From the NCBI GenBank assembly GCA_021205095.1, contig JAJPYE010000038.1, positions 1 to 64,000 on the forward strand: a stretch of DNA of 64,000 bases, given 5' to 3'. A model generated the notes under the pieces. The model saw nothing but the letters and a program-made list of their open reading frames with translations. It did no database searches and was not told the origin of the DNA. Source of the DNA: Oscillospiraceae bacterium (GTDB taxonomy: Bacteria > Bacillota > Clostridia > Oscillospirales > Oscillospiraceae). The translations under genes and the position numbers were made by a program. Below are positions 51,437 through 61,597 of the stretch, piece after piece (position 1 is the stretch's first letter; every line of letters begins with the position of its first letter).

Positions 51437-51464
51437 TAAAACACATGGAAGGAGCAAACGGAAG

Positions 51465-51578
51465 ATGTGGAATAAAAACACCTGTTGTTGTGAACGAATG
51501 CTTTGCTCCCGGACTGTTCAAGTGACCGGGCGCTTAAACGCGCCTATATTTCCCCGGCAAATCATATCTGCGGCATAG
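51465..51578 (+). CDS. Poly-cysteine leader peptide MWNKNTCCCERMLCSRTVQVTGRLNAPIFPRQIISAA
   Basis: RBS AAGGAG upstream; TGT TGT TGT tandem Cys codons plus TGC; followed by attenuator hairpins. Confidence 0.75.
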   Translation: MWNKNTCCCERMLCSRTVQVTGRLNAPIFPRQIISAA

Positions 51579-51610
51579 GGATAGCATTACAGTCACTTAC
51601 AGTTCGGGAG
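51506..51610 (+). promoter_or_regulatory. Predicted antiterminator: 51506-51526 pairs with 51592-51610
   Basis: CTCCCGGACTGTTCAAGTGAC versus reverse complement CTCCCGAACTGTAAGTGAC: identical except one G-U and a 2-nt bulge. Confidence 0.75.
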
Positions 51611-51632
51611 CGCAAGCGGCCCGAACTTTTTT
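51601..51632 (+). terminator. Intrinsic terminator (attenuator) AGTTCGGG-AGCGCAAGCGG-CCCGAACT-TTTTT
   Basis: 8-bp perfect stem plus T-run, in the 5' leader of the transporter operon. Confidence 0.88.
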
Positions 51633-51792
51633 CTGCCCAGCACGGGTTGCTTAGGATTCAGATACAATTCAATACATAGCATTGACTGGACAAACCGGAG
51701 ATTCTTCCTAATTGTGGCAGAGGCCACAGAAGAAGGCTCTGGTTTTGTGATTTCTCAAAATTAATTCTTTGATTTACAAGGAGAATAAAAAT

Positions 51793-52911
51793 ATGAAGAT
51801 CAAACAATGGATAGCTGTTCTGCTGGCTGCAGCAGCCTTACTGATTCCGCTGACTGCCTGCGGCAGCTCGAATACAGATACTGCCACATCGAACGAAGAC
51901 GCAGAAACGCAGACTGCCGGTGACAACGCCGCCGCAGCAGAAAGTGATGATGAGACCACCGAAGACGAGGCCGAGGCCACAGAAATCAAGTGGAGCATTA
52001 CCATTCCCGGCGCCAGCGGCTCCCTGTGCAACTCCCCCACCTATCTTGCCTATGAGCTTGGCTATTTTGCGGAGGAAGGGATCGATGCAGAGCTGATCAC
52101 CGCAGACTTCGAGACGAAAAAGGTGGGACTGAATAACGGCACCATCAGCACGGTCAACGGAGACTTCCAGTATTTCCAGTCCATCGAGGCTGGGGTGGGT
52201 ATGACCATCGTAGGCGGTCTGCACCAGGGGTGCATCAAGCTGAACGTTTTGGCGGATTCCGATATTGAGACCGGGGCGGATCTGGAGGGCAAGACCATCG
52301 CCGTGGATGAGATAGGCGGCTCGCCCTATCAGGTGACAGTTTTGTGGCTGGCCCAGTATGGGCTGTCTGTGGATGATGTAAACATTGTGGCCTATAACGA
52401 CAGCTCTTTGGAGATCGAGGCGCTCAAGAGCGGTCAGGTGGACGTGGCCGCCGTGTGGGATCCCATCGCCACGATTTCCACCCAGGACGGCACCGTCCGC
52501 ACCATCTTGGACATTGGCACCGATGAGCCGTTTGCGGGGCATTTCTGCTGCTTCCTGTATGCTTCCACCAAGGTGGTGGAGGAGCAGCCGGAGCTGATCG
52601 CCGCAGAGCTGCGAGCCTATTATAAGGCCCAGAACTGGATCTATGAAAACCCGGAGGAGGCGGTGCGGATCGTCACCGAGAAAGGCTACGTCTCTCTGGA
52701 CGAGGAATACTTTGACATCGCCGTAGAGCTTGTGAAGAGCTACAGCTACCCCTCTACGGAGGCGTATGCAAACGGAGAGTGGGACATCGAAGGCGATATT
52801 GAATATTATGCCCAGGCTCTGTATGACGCGGGCTTTTTGACCACCGACCCGGAGGAATTCGTATCCATTGCCTACACGGAAATAGACCTAACTCTGGGAT
52901 TGGATGACTAA
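51793..52911 (+). CDS. ABC transporter substrate-binding lipoprotein (nitrate/sulfonate/taurine, SsuA/TauA-like)
   Basis: Lipobox LIPLTACGS; 'YLAYELGYFAEEGIDAELI', 'GSPYQVTVLWLAQYGLS'. Confidence 0.85.
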   Translation: MKIKQWIAVLLAAAALLIPLTACGSSNTDTATSNEDAETQTAGDNAAAAESDDETTEDEAEATEIKWSITIPGASGSLCNSPTYLAYELGYFAEEGIDAELITADFETKKVGLNNGTISTVNGDFQYFQSIEAGVGMTIVGGLHQGCIKLNVLADSDIETGADLEGKTIAVDEIGGSPYQVTVLWLAQYGLSVDDVNIVAYNDSSLEIEALKSGQVDVAAVWDPIATISTQDGTVRTILDIGTDEPFAGHFCCFLYASTKVVEEQPELIAAELRAYYKAQNWIYENPEEAVRIVTEKGYVSLDEEYFDIAVELVKSYSYPSTEAYANGEWDIEGDIEYYAQALYDAGFLTTDPEEFVSIAYTEIDLTLGLDD

Positions 52912-53017
52912 AGCATCGGCGCTGTTGCCCGCCGTCTCTCCCTAAAAGGAGGCGGCGGAGCAGCCGATTCTTTGGAAGGGCCTGACTGTTTCCCTGACAA
53001 GAAAGCGAGGGATATTT

Positions 53018-54070
53018 TTGCAAAAAACTCATTCAAACAATTCTGCCCATCACCCAGGAGCCGGGAACCTGACCGGGCAGCAGGTATCGGGAAGACGCCT
53101 GCTGGGGGCGGCAGTCTTTACCGTCTCCGGGTTCGGAATTGCCATTTTGTCTAACTGGCTGCTGCCACAAGTGGCGGAGACAACCAATGCCGTATATGAG
53201 GTGGGAGCTGTTACCCTGACGCGCAACAGCTTTTACAGACTGGTGCTTCTTGGTATCATGCTGATTTACGCCCTGGGCGGCGTGACGGCCTGGTTTAATG
53301 ATTCCCGCAGGCCCCGCTATGTAAAGCAGGCGGCCTTCCGTTTTGCCATGGGTATCGTGCTGGCGGTCTATGACCTGGTAGCGACCAAGCTGGCACTGAC
53401 GCCGCAGCCCTTCTTCCCTGGCCCGGCGGAGATACTGGAATCCTTTTTGTCTGATGGGAGCAATATTTTCAAAAATATGCTGTATTCCCTGCGGCTGTTC
53501 GGGGCGGGCTTTTTGCTGGGGACGCTTTTGGGCGTGTCCACAGGAATCCTGATCGGCTGGTTCCCCAGGGCGTACTACTGGATCTATCCTGTGCTGAAAA
53601 TCACCGGGGTTATTCCGGCGGTGGCCTGGATGCCCTTCGCTCTGACGGTATTCCCCACGGCTTTTTCGGCGGCGGTATTTCTCATTATTATATGCTCCTG
53701 GTTCACGGTGGCGTCTCAAACCAGCTTTGGAATACAGAATACGCCAAAAACGCAGCTTGAGGCGGCGCGAACGTTGGGAGGCAATACATTTTATCTTGTG
53801 TTCCATGTGGCTGTCCCTCAGGCCATGCCCCAGGTATTCACCGGCATTACCACCGCCTGCGCCAGCTCCTTCACCTGCCTGGTAATTGCGGAGATGATGG
53901 GCCAGCCCGGCGGCCTGGGATATTACATAAATATTGCCAAGGTCTGGGCAGCGTACCACAAGGTCTTTGCGGCTATTTTGGTCATGGCGATTTTGTTCAG
54001 CCTGATACTGGCGATCCTGGGCGCGGTGCGAAGCTATGTCCTGCGCTGGCAAAGGGGGCAGTTTAAATGA
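53018..54070 (+). CDS. ABC transporter permease (SsuC/TauC-like)
   Basis: BPD permease motif EAARTLGGNTFYLVFHVAVPQAMP. Confidence 0.88.
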   Translation: MQKTHSNNSAHHPGAGNLTGQQVSGRRLLGAAVFTVSGFGIAILSNWLLPQVAETTNAVYEVGAVTLTRNSFYRLVLLGIMLIYALGGVTAWFNDSRRPRYVKQAAFRFAMGIVLAVYDLVATKLALTPQPFFPGPAEILESFLSDGSNIFKNMLYSLRLFGAGFLLGTLLGVSTGILIGWFPRAYYWIYPVLKITGVIPAVAWMPFALTVFPTAFSAAVFLIIICSWFTVASQTSFGIQNTPKTQLEAARTLGGNTFYLVFHVAVPQAMPQVFTGITTACASSFTCLVIAEMMGQPGGLGYYINIAKVWAAYHKVFAAILVMAILFSLILAILGAVRSYVLRWQRGQFK

Positions 54071-54861
54071 GCGATGTGATATTGGAGCTGAAGGGCATCG
54101 ACCGCATCTATACCGACGGAGACGACCCGGCCACGGCCACGACTGTGGAGGCCCTGCGGAACATTAATTTGCAGATATTCGAGGGGGAGTTTGTCTCCAT
54201 CATCGGCACCTCCGGCTGCGGCAAAACCACTATGCTTCGGCTCATTGGCGGACTGGATCAGCCTCAGGCGGGGCAGGTGCTGCTGCGGGGAAACCCTATC
54301 ACCGGGCCAGACCCGGAACGGGCCTATGTGTTCCAGCAAGGGAGTCTGTTTCCCTGGCTGACGGTGGAGCAGAATATCGCCGCCGGATTAAAGGCCCGCC
54401 ACGTCTATCGTCAGGAGAAGGATAAGATAGCGCAGTATATCCACCTCATCGGGCTGGAGGGCTTTGAAAAAGCTTATCCTCATCAGATCAGCGGCGGCAT
54501 GAATCAGCGGGTGGCCATCGCCAGGGCGCTCATCAATAACCCTGCGGTGCTTCTGATGGATGAACCTATGGGGGCGCTGGATACCTTCACCCGCGCCGAT
54601 TTGCAGGATAAGCTGCTGGAGATCTGGGAGCGGAATAAAACGACCATGATCCTGGTGACGCATGACGTGGACGAGGCCATCTACCTCTCCGACCGCATCG
54701 TCATTATGACGCCAAGGCCGGGAAAAATCAGCGAGGTGCTGCCTGTCAGGCTGCCCCATCCCCGTGACCGCGGCGGCGTGGAGTTCATGAATCTCCGGCG
54801 GGAGATATTGGATCGGTTTCACCTGGCCAGTGCGAACCCCCAGCCGGAATACTTCATTTGA
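54067..54861 (+). CDS. ABC transporter ATP-binding protein (SsuB/TauB-like)
   Basis: [36 protein letters not shown]. Confidence 0.92.
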   Translation: MSDVILELKGIDRIYTDGDDPATATTVEALRNINLQIFEGEFVSIIGTSGCGKTTMLRLIGGLDQPQAGQVLLRGNPITGPDPERAYVFQQGSLFPWLTVEQNIAAGLKARHVYRQEKDKIAQYIHLIGLEGFEKAYPHQISGGMNQRVAIARALINNPAVLLMDEPMGALDTFTRADLQDKLLEIWERNKTTMILVTHDVDEAIYLSDRIVIMTPRPGKISEVLPVRLPHPRDRGGVEFMNLRREILDRFHLASANPQPEYFI

Positions 54862-54888
54862 TATAGATACCAAATTTCCGGCTGGGGG
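54837..54888 (+). other. 13-bp perfect inverted repeat spanning the ATPase stop codon
   Basis: CCCCCAGCCGGAA ... TTCCGGCTGGGGG, 26-nt spacer, no T-run. Confidence 0.7.
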
Positions 54889-54924
54889 TCTGCAAGCCCG
54901 CCGGTCGGAAAAGGAGGTGAGCTT

Positions 54925-55287
54925 TTGGAATATCTTGTGGCGGTCTCCTCCAGCGACGGCACGATGGTGGATACGCATTTTGGGCGGACACGGGCGTTTC
55001 GCATTTTCAACGTGCGGGACAATGGGGCCTATGCACCGGTGGAGACGCGAATCGTTTCCGCGCCCTGCCGGGAGGGGGCACATGACCAGGCGGATATGAC
55101 GGCGGCGGTCAATGCGCTGTCTGACTGCCGGTATGTACTCAGCGCACAGATTGGCCCCGGCGCACAGACAGCGCTGCGGGCGCGGGGCATAACGCCTTTG
55201 GAAGTCACCCATCAGGTGAGCTATGCGCTGGAAAAAGTGATGCTCTACGACAAAAAATTTAAACATGACAAACATGAAAGGGACTAA
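54925..55287 (+). CDS. NifX/NafY-type dinitrogenase iron-molybdenum cofactor-binding domain protein
   Basis: VAVSSSDGTMVDTHFGRTRAFRIFNV...VLSAQIGPGAQTALRARGI. Confidence 0.8.
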   Translation: MEYLVAVSSSDGTMVDTHFGRTRAFRIFNVRDNGAYAPVETRIVSAPCREGAHDQADMTAAVNALSDCRYVLSAQIGPGAQTALRARGITPLEVTHQVSYALEKVMLYDKKFKHDKHERD

Positions 55288-56151
<864 letters not shown>

Positions 56152-56175
56152 ATCTGATAGACAGGAGGAGCATTT

Positions 56176-57114
56176 ATGGCACAGCTTGCACAAAAACTGA
56201 CAGACCTGGTGGGCAACACCCCGCTGCTTCAGCTCAATGCTTACGGCGCGGAAAAGGGCGTAGGCGCGAGACTGATCGCGAAGCTGGAATATTTTAACCC
56301 TGCCGGGAGCGTCAAGGATCGCATCGCGCTGGCGATGATAGAGGATGCGGAGGAGCGGGGGCTGATTGGCCCCGGAACGGTCATTATTGAGCCGACCTCC
56401 GGCAACACCGGCGTGGGGCTGGCCTTCGTGGCCGCCGCCAAGGGGTATCGCTGTATTCTGACCATGCCGGACACCATGAGTGTGGAGCGGCGGAAGCTGC
56501 TGGCCGCGCATCGGGCGGAGCTGGTGCTGACGCCGGGCGCCCAGGGGATGAAGGGCGCGATCCGCAAGGCGGAGGAGCTGGCCGCGCAGTTTCCCAATTC
56601 CTTCATACCGCAGCAGTTCAATAACCCCGCCAACGTGGCGGTGCATAAAAGGACCACGGCCCAGGAGATATTGAGAGATCTGGACGGCCAGGTGGATATT
56701 TTCGTGGCCGGTGTGGGAACCGGCGGCACTGTGACCGGCGTGGGAACGGCGCTGAAGGAGCATGACCCCAGTGCCTATATTGTAGCGGTGGAACCGTTTG
56801 GATCCCCGGTGCTGTCCGGCGGGCGGCCTGGCTCCCATAAGATTCAGGGCATTGGAGCAGGATTCGTCCCAAAAGTATACGATGCGGGCGTGGTGGATGA
56901 GATATTTCGTGTGCGGGACGAGGAGGCGTTTGAAACATCCCAGGATCTCTCCCGGACGGAGGGCTTGCTGGTGGGCATTTCCTCAGGCGCGGCGGTTTTC
57001 GCCGCCACGCAGCTTGCCCGCCGGAAGGAAAATCAGGGAAAGACCGTCGTGGCGCTGCTGCCCGACACCGGGGAGCGTTATCTGTCCACAGCGCTTTATG
57101 ATTGGATCCACTAA
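56176..57114 (+). CDS. cysK: Cysteine synthase A (O-acetylserine sulfhydrylase)
   Basis: [35 protein letters not shown]. Confidence 0.92.
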   Translation: MAQLAQKLTDLVGNTPLLQLNAYGAEKGVGARLIAKLEYFNPAGSVKDRIALAMIEDAEERGLIGPGTVIIEPTSGNTGVGLAFVAAAKGYRCILTMPDTMSVERRKLLAAHRAELVLTPGAQGMKGAIRKAEELAAQFPNSFIPQQFNNPANVAVHKRTTAQEILRDLDGQVDIFVAGVGTGGTVTGVGTALKEHDPSAYIVAVEPFGSPVLSGGRPGSHKIQGIGAGFVPKVYDAGVVDEIFRVRDEEAFETSQDLSRTEGLLVGISSGAAVFAATQLARRKENQGKTVVALLPDTGERYLSTALYDWIH

Positions 57115-57161
57115 TACTGATTCACGAAAAATATAAGTCGATGCATTGGAGGTATTGCAGC

Positions 57162-57559
57162 ATGAGTATTCAGAAAATTTTGGAGCAGTTTGGCGGCCCG
57201 TTTTTCCTGGCGACCGTGGAGCAAGGGGAGCCCCGCGTCCGGCCTCTTGGACTGATTTTGGAGTATGAGGGCAGGCTTTATTTGGGCCTTGGCAGTCAGA
57301 AGGCAGGCTATCGCCAGCTTTTGGAGCAGCCGGCACTGGAGATTTCCGCTGTGGATGCCAATAAAAACTGGCTTCGTATTCGCGGAGAAGCGGTCTTTGA
57401 TGACAGCCCTGCGGTTTTGGCGGCGGTATATGAAAAATGCCCCACCTGGAGGCCCAGTACAGCGCTCCGGACGGCCCCCGGCTGAAGCCCTTTTACATCA
57501 AAAACGGCGTGGCGGAGATCGCCAGCCTCAGCGGCGAGTTTCAGTCGTTCACTTTTTGA
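57162..57559 (+). pseudogene. Pyridoxamine 5'-phosphate oxidase-like flavin protein, apparent frameshift near 57440-57443
   Basis: Frame ends early at 57485, but adding one C in the C run restores ...YEKCPHLEAQYSAPDGPRLKPFYIKNGVAEIASLSGEFQSFTF*. Confidence 0.7.
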
Positions 57560-57574
57560 TGAGAGGAGCGCACA

Positions 57575-58915
57575 ATGAGCAAATTTGTAGACAGACCCCG
57601 GTATGGGTGCGCCCTGGCCGGTGCCTTGGCCCTGCTGCGGGCTATCCCCAGAACCATCCCTATCATCCACTCCTCCACCGGCTGCGGCTTCAACTGCTAT
57701 AACGGCATCAATCCCGGCGCAGGCTATCTGGGCGGCGGCTACTGCGGCGGAACGGCCACGCCCAGCAGCAATGTGGTGGAGCGTCATGTGGTATTTGGCG
57801 GGGAGGATCGGCTGCGGGAGCAGATTGCCTCCACGCTGGAGGTCATGGACGGCGATTTGTATGTGGTTGTCACCGGCTGTATGGTGGAGATGATCGGCGA
57901 CGACGTGCAGTCCGTGGCACAGGAGTTTCAGGATGAAGGCCAGCCGGTCATTGCGGTCAATACCCCCAGCTTTCAGGGAAATTCCTACTATGGTTATGAG
58001 CTTCTGTTTTCCGCCTTGGCGCAGGAGATTGTAAGAAAAACGGAGACGAAGAACCCTAAAAAGGTCAATGTGCTGGGACTGGTACCAGGTCAGGACGTGT
58101 TTTACAAGGGTAATCTCCGGGAGATAAAACGACTTCTGACTGACATTGGTCTGGAGGTCAATACCTTCGTGGGCGAGGGAGAAACGCTGGACAGCTTCAA
58201 AAACGCCGGAGATGCGGCGCTGAACATTGTCCTGTCCGATGTTCATGGGGTCAAGACCGCCCAGGTGTTCCAGCAGGTACACGGCATACCTTATATCACC
58301 ACAGGACTTCCTATTGGCTACTTCCAGACGGCGGACTTTCTCTACCAGGTGGCGGAACAGACCGGCGTAGAAAAATCCGCAGTGGATGCGGTTCTGGAGA
58401 GAGAGCGGGGCGTGTATTTCGATTATTTCGAGCGCGTTGCCGATATTTACAATGACATTGATATGCAGCGCTACGCGGTCATCGTGGCCGACTCCAACTA
58501 CGCTCCGGCGCTGAGCCGATTTGTGGCGGATGAGCTTGGGTGGCTGCCGGAGCTGGCGGTCATAACGGATTTTCTGGAGGAACATCATAAAACCGCGCTG
58601 GAAAAACGCTTTGACGGCTGGGAATCCGGCCTGCGGCCTGCGGTGCGGTTCGACACGGACGCGTCCTCCGTCCGACAGTATCTGGGCGAGCTGTGGCCCA
58701 GAGACCGCAACACCCGGTATTACGATGCCCTTGACCCTGGCTTTATCCTGGGGAGCGTTGTAGAACGGGAGCTTTCGGATGAATTTAATTTCCCGCTACT
58801 GCCTGTGGCGTTCCCTGTGACAAATCGGGTCATTTTTAACCGGGGCTACGCGGGCATACGAGGCGGTCTGACGCTGACCGAGGACATTTTTGGCGTTTTG
58901 GTAACGGCCAGATAA
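57575..58915 (+). CDS. Nitrogenase component 1 family, NifK-like (beta) subunit
   Basis: RYGCALAGALA...HSSTGCGFNCY; VVFGGEDRLREQI; TGCMVEMIGDDV: three P-cluster-type Cys with NifK-like spacing. Confidence 0.88.
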   Translation: MSKFVDRPRYGCALAGALALLRAIPRTIPIIHSSTGCGFNCYNGINPGAGYLGGGYCGGTATPSSNVVERHVVFGGEDRLREQIASTLEVMDGDLYVVVTGCMVEMIGDDVQSVAQEFQDEGQPVIAVNTPSFQGNSYYGYELLFSALAQEIVRKTETKNPKKVNVLGLVPGQDVFYKGNLREIKRLLTDIGLEVNTFVGEGETLDSFKNAGDAALNIVLSDVHGVKTAQVFQQVHGIPYITTGLPIGYFQTADFLYQVAEQTGVEKSAVDAVLERERGVYFDYFERVADIYNDIDMQRYAVIVADSNYAPALSRFVADELGWLPELAVITDFLEEHHKTALEKRFDGWESGLRPAVRFDTDASSVRQYLGELWPRDRNTRYYDALDPGFILGSVVERELSDEFNFPLLPVAFPVTNRVIFNRGYAGIRGGLTLTEDIFGVLVTAR

Positions 58916-58928
58916 GGAGGAGTGTATC

Positions 58929-60434
58929 GTGAACCATACTATAGAGACCTCTGCCCCCGCGAGAGAGGAGCGGCTTCATGCCGGTATTGCCTTCGGTGGC
59001 ACCTGCGGAGAGCTGAAATGCAGTCTGAACCAGGGCGGCACCTGCCTGAGCGCCTCCAACCGCTCGTTTACGGAGACCTATGGGTGTCAATTCACCCTGA
59101 GCCTGGGCATTTTAAACACGCTGCGAAACGCTGTTGTCATCATGCACGGCCCTATTGGATGCGGCTTCTGCTCCACCAACACCATCGGCACGGGCAAAAG
59201 CTATAAGCGTCTGCGGGATCCCAATGCAGCGGGAACCATCTGGCTCAGCTCCAACATGGATGAAAACGACGTGATTGGCGGCGGCGAGGCGAAGCTGAAG
59301 GCGGCCGTTCTGTTTGCCGATCGGGAATACAGGCCGGAGATCATCGTGGTGGTCAGCTCCTGCGTTCCGGCTCTGATTGGGGACGATGTGGACACCATTC
59401 TGGAAAACTTGCAGGGAGATACCGCCGCCACTTTGGTGGCTTGCAACTGCGAGGGCTTTAAAACCAAGGTCATGGCCACTGCCTATGACGCAGCCTATAA
59501 CGGCATTATGAAAAGCGTCACCGAACCCTATGGCGAGTGGCGTCCCCTGACAGAGAGCGACCAGGACAAGGCGGATCGGGAATATCGCATCAGCCGGACA
59601 GTAAACGTGTTTAACGTCGGGTCTATGAGCCGGACGGATGAGCTGGAGCTGCAAAGACTGCTGAACGCGCTGGATCTGAACGTGAACTTCCTCCCCTGCT
59701 ATTCCGCGCCGGACGATTTTAAAACCAGCCTGGAGGCGGCGCTGAATGTTTCCATCTGCGGAACGCATGATGATTATTATCTGAAATACCTGAAGGAGAA
59801 CTTTGGTATCCCCTATCTGATCGACACCATACCCATTGGCAAAAAGAATATTGCCCGCTGGCTGCGGAAAGTCGCCGCGTTTTTCCATGAGGAGGAGAGG
59901 GCTGAGGCTCTGATCGCCATCGAGGAGACGGCGCTGGAGGAGGGGCTGGCGCCCTTCCGGGAGGAGCTGAAGGGCAAGCGGGTCTATATCGGCGGCGGGG
60001 AGGTGCGTGTGCTGGCAACTGCGTCCATCGCACAGGATCTTGGGATGGAGATTGTGGGCCTGAAGGGCCACCATGCCGACGAATTTCTGCTGCCGCTGTT
60101 TGAAACGCTGGAGGACGCGGAAAATATTCCCATTAACATCGCCACACAGCACCCCTTTGAGCAGGCGAACATCATTCAGCGGGTCAAGCCGGACGCGATC
60201 ATCATTCATACCGGCGGCAACAGCATTTCTGCCAAGCACGGTCTGCCGCTGCTGCCTCTGTTCAGCGCGTCCATCAACTATCTTGGCTACTCAGGAGAAT
60301 ATGAAATGGCCCGCCGCCTGAACCGCATTATGAAAAATCCCTCTCTGAACCGACACCTGAGCCAGAATTGCCCTAAGCCCTTTAAGCAGAGCTGGTATCA
60401 GGAAGATCCGTTCAAATATATCAAGGAAGGATAA
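58929..60434 (+). CDS. Nitrogenase component 1 family, NifD-like (alpha) subunit
   Basis: YGCQF..HGPIGCGF, DENDVIGGGEAKL, SSCVPALIGDDVD, NCEGF, SICGTHDDYYLKYLKENFGIPYL, VYIGGGEVRVL. Confidence 0.88.
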   Translation: MNHTIETSAPAREERLHAGIAFGGTCGELKCSLNQGGTCLSASNRSFTETYGCQFTLSLGILNTLRNAVVIMHGPIGCGFCSTNTIGTGKSYKRLRDPNAAGTIWLSSNMDENDVIGGGEAKLKAAVLFADREYRPEIIVVVSSCVPALIGDDVDTILENLQGDTAATLVACNCEGFKTKVMATAYDAAYNGIMKSVTEPYGEWRPLTESDQDKADREYRISRTVNVFNVGSMSRTDELELQRLLNALDLNVNFLPCYSAPDDFKTSLEAALNVSICGTHDDYYLKYLKENFGIPYLIDTIPIGKKNIARWLRKVAAFFHEEERAEALIAIEETALEEGLAPFREELKGKRVYIGGGEVRVLATASIAQDLGMEIVGLKGHHADEFLLPLFETLEDAENIPINIATQHPFEQANIIQRVKPDAIIIHTGGNSISAKHGLPLLPLFSASINYLGYSGEYEMARRLNRIMKNPSLNRHLSQNCPKPFKQSWYQEDPFKYIKEG

Positions 60435-60442
60435 TTTTTGCC

Positions 60443-61597
60443 ATGTCCAGAGAGCTTGAAACGCGATGTATTCATGGAGGCGGGCATCTAGGCGTTACCG
60501 ACAGCACCCGTGCCGTCAGCTTCCCTATCTATCAGACCGCTACCTTCGGTCATGTGGGGCTGGGACAGTCCAGCGGCTATGATTACACACGAGAGGGTAA
60601 TCCGACCCGGCAGCGGCTGGAGGAGACGGTCTCGTCCCTGGAGGGGGCATGGGACACCGTGGCCCTCTCCTCCGGGATGACAGCAATCAGCGTCTGCTTC
60701 GAGCTGTTTCAGCCGGGAGATCATATCATCTGCTCGGAGGATCTGTATGGCGGCGCGGTACGCCTGTTTCAAACTGTCAGCCGGAAGAACGGTCTTTCCG
60801 TCAGCTATGCAGACACGTCGAATATGGAGCAGGTACGCGCCCAGCTACGCCCAGAGACCAGGGCGCTCTATATCGAGACGCCCAGCAATCCTATGATGAA
60901 CATCACAGACCTGCGCGAATGTGCGGCACTGGCGAAAGAGCGGGGCCTGCTGCTGATTGTGGACAACACGTTCCTCTCACCCTGGCTGCAAAATCCCATT
61001 GCCCTGGGAGCCGATCTGGTGCTTCACAGCGGCAGCAAATTCCTGAGCGGACACAACGATACCATTGCCGGCTTTCTGTCCTCGGCCAGCCGGGAGCTGG
61101 CCGAACGGATCCGTCTTATTGCCAAGACCACCGGCGGAATGCTGGCGCCCTTCGATAGCTGGCTGGTGCTGCGAGGCATCAAGACACTACCTGTACGAAT
61201 GGAACGCCAGCAGGAAAGCGCGAAGAGGATTGCCCTGTGGCTGTCTCAGCAGCCGCAGGTTCAGCAGGTATTCTATGCCGGCCTGCCGGAGCATCCCGGT
61301 TACGAGGTCAATCGCACCCAGGCCAGAGGGGCAGGCAGTACACTCTCCTTTCGAACGGACAGTGTTGAAACGGCCCATCGGATCCTTCAAAAGGTGAAGC
61401 TCATCACCTTTGCGGAGAGTCTGGGCGGGACGGAGACGCTGATTACCTACCCTGTGACGCAGACCCACGCAGACGTTCCGCCCACCATGCGGGAACACTT
61501 GGGCATCACAGAGACTCTGCTTCGTCTGTCTGTTGGTTTGGAGCATGTCAATGACATCATCGAGGATCTGCGTCAGGCTATGGAGGAACAGGCGTGA
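60443..61597 (+). CDS. Trans-sulfuration PLP-dependent enzyme (cystathionine gamma-synthase/O-acetylhomoserine sulfhydrylase family)
   Basis: YDYTREGNPTRQRLEE, LHSGSKFLSGHND PLP Lys. Confidence 0.9.
   Translation: MSRELETRCIHGGGHLGVTDSTRAVSFPIYQTATFGHVGLGQSSGYDYTREGNPTRQRLEETVSSLEGAWDTVALSSGMTAISVCFELFQPGDHIICSEDLYGGAVRLFQTVSRKNGLSVSYADTSNMEQVRAQLRPETRALYIETPSNPMMNITDLRECAALAKERGLLLIVDNTFLSPWLQNPIALGADLVLHSGSKFLSGHNDTIAGFLSSASRELAERIRLIAKTTGGMLAPFDSWLVLRGIKTLPVRMERQQESAKRIALWLSQQPQVQQVFYAGLPEHPGYEVNRTQARGAGSTLSFRTDSVETAHRILQKVKLITFAESLGGTETLITYPVTQTHADVPPTMREHLGITETLLRLSVGLEHVNDIIEDLRQAMEEQA

Noticed and set aside
51579-51632. T-box or SAM riboswitch in the transporter leader
   Set aside because: No T-box GGTGGNACCGCG-type sequence or SAM aptamer conserved core was seen; a leader-peptide attenuator explains the structure.
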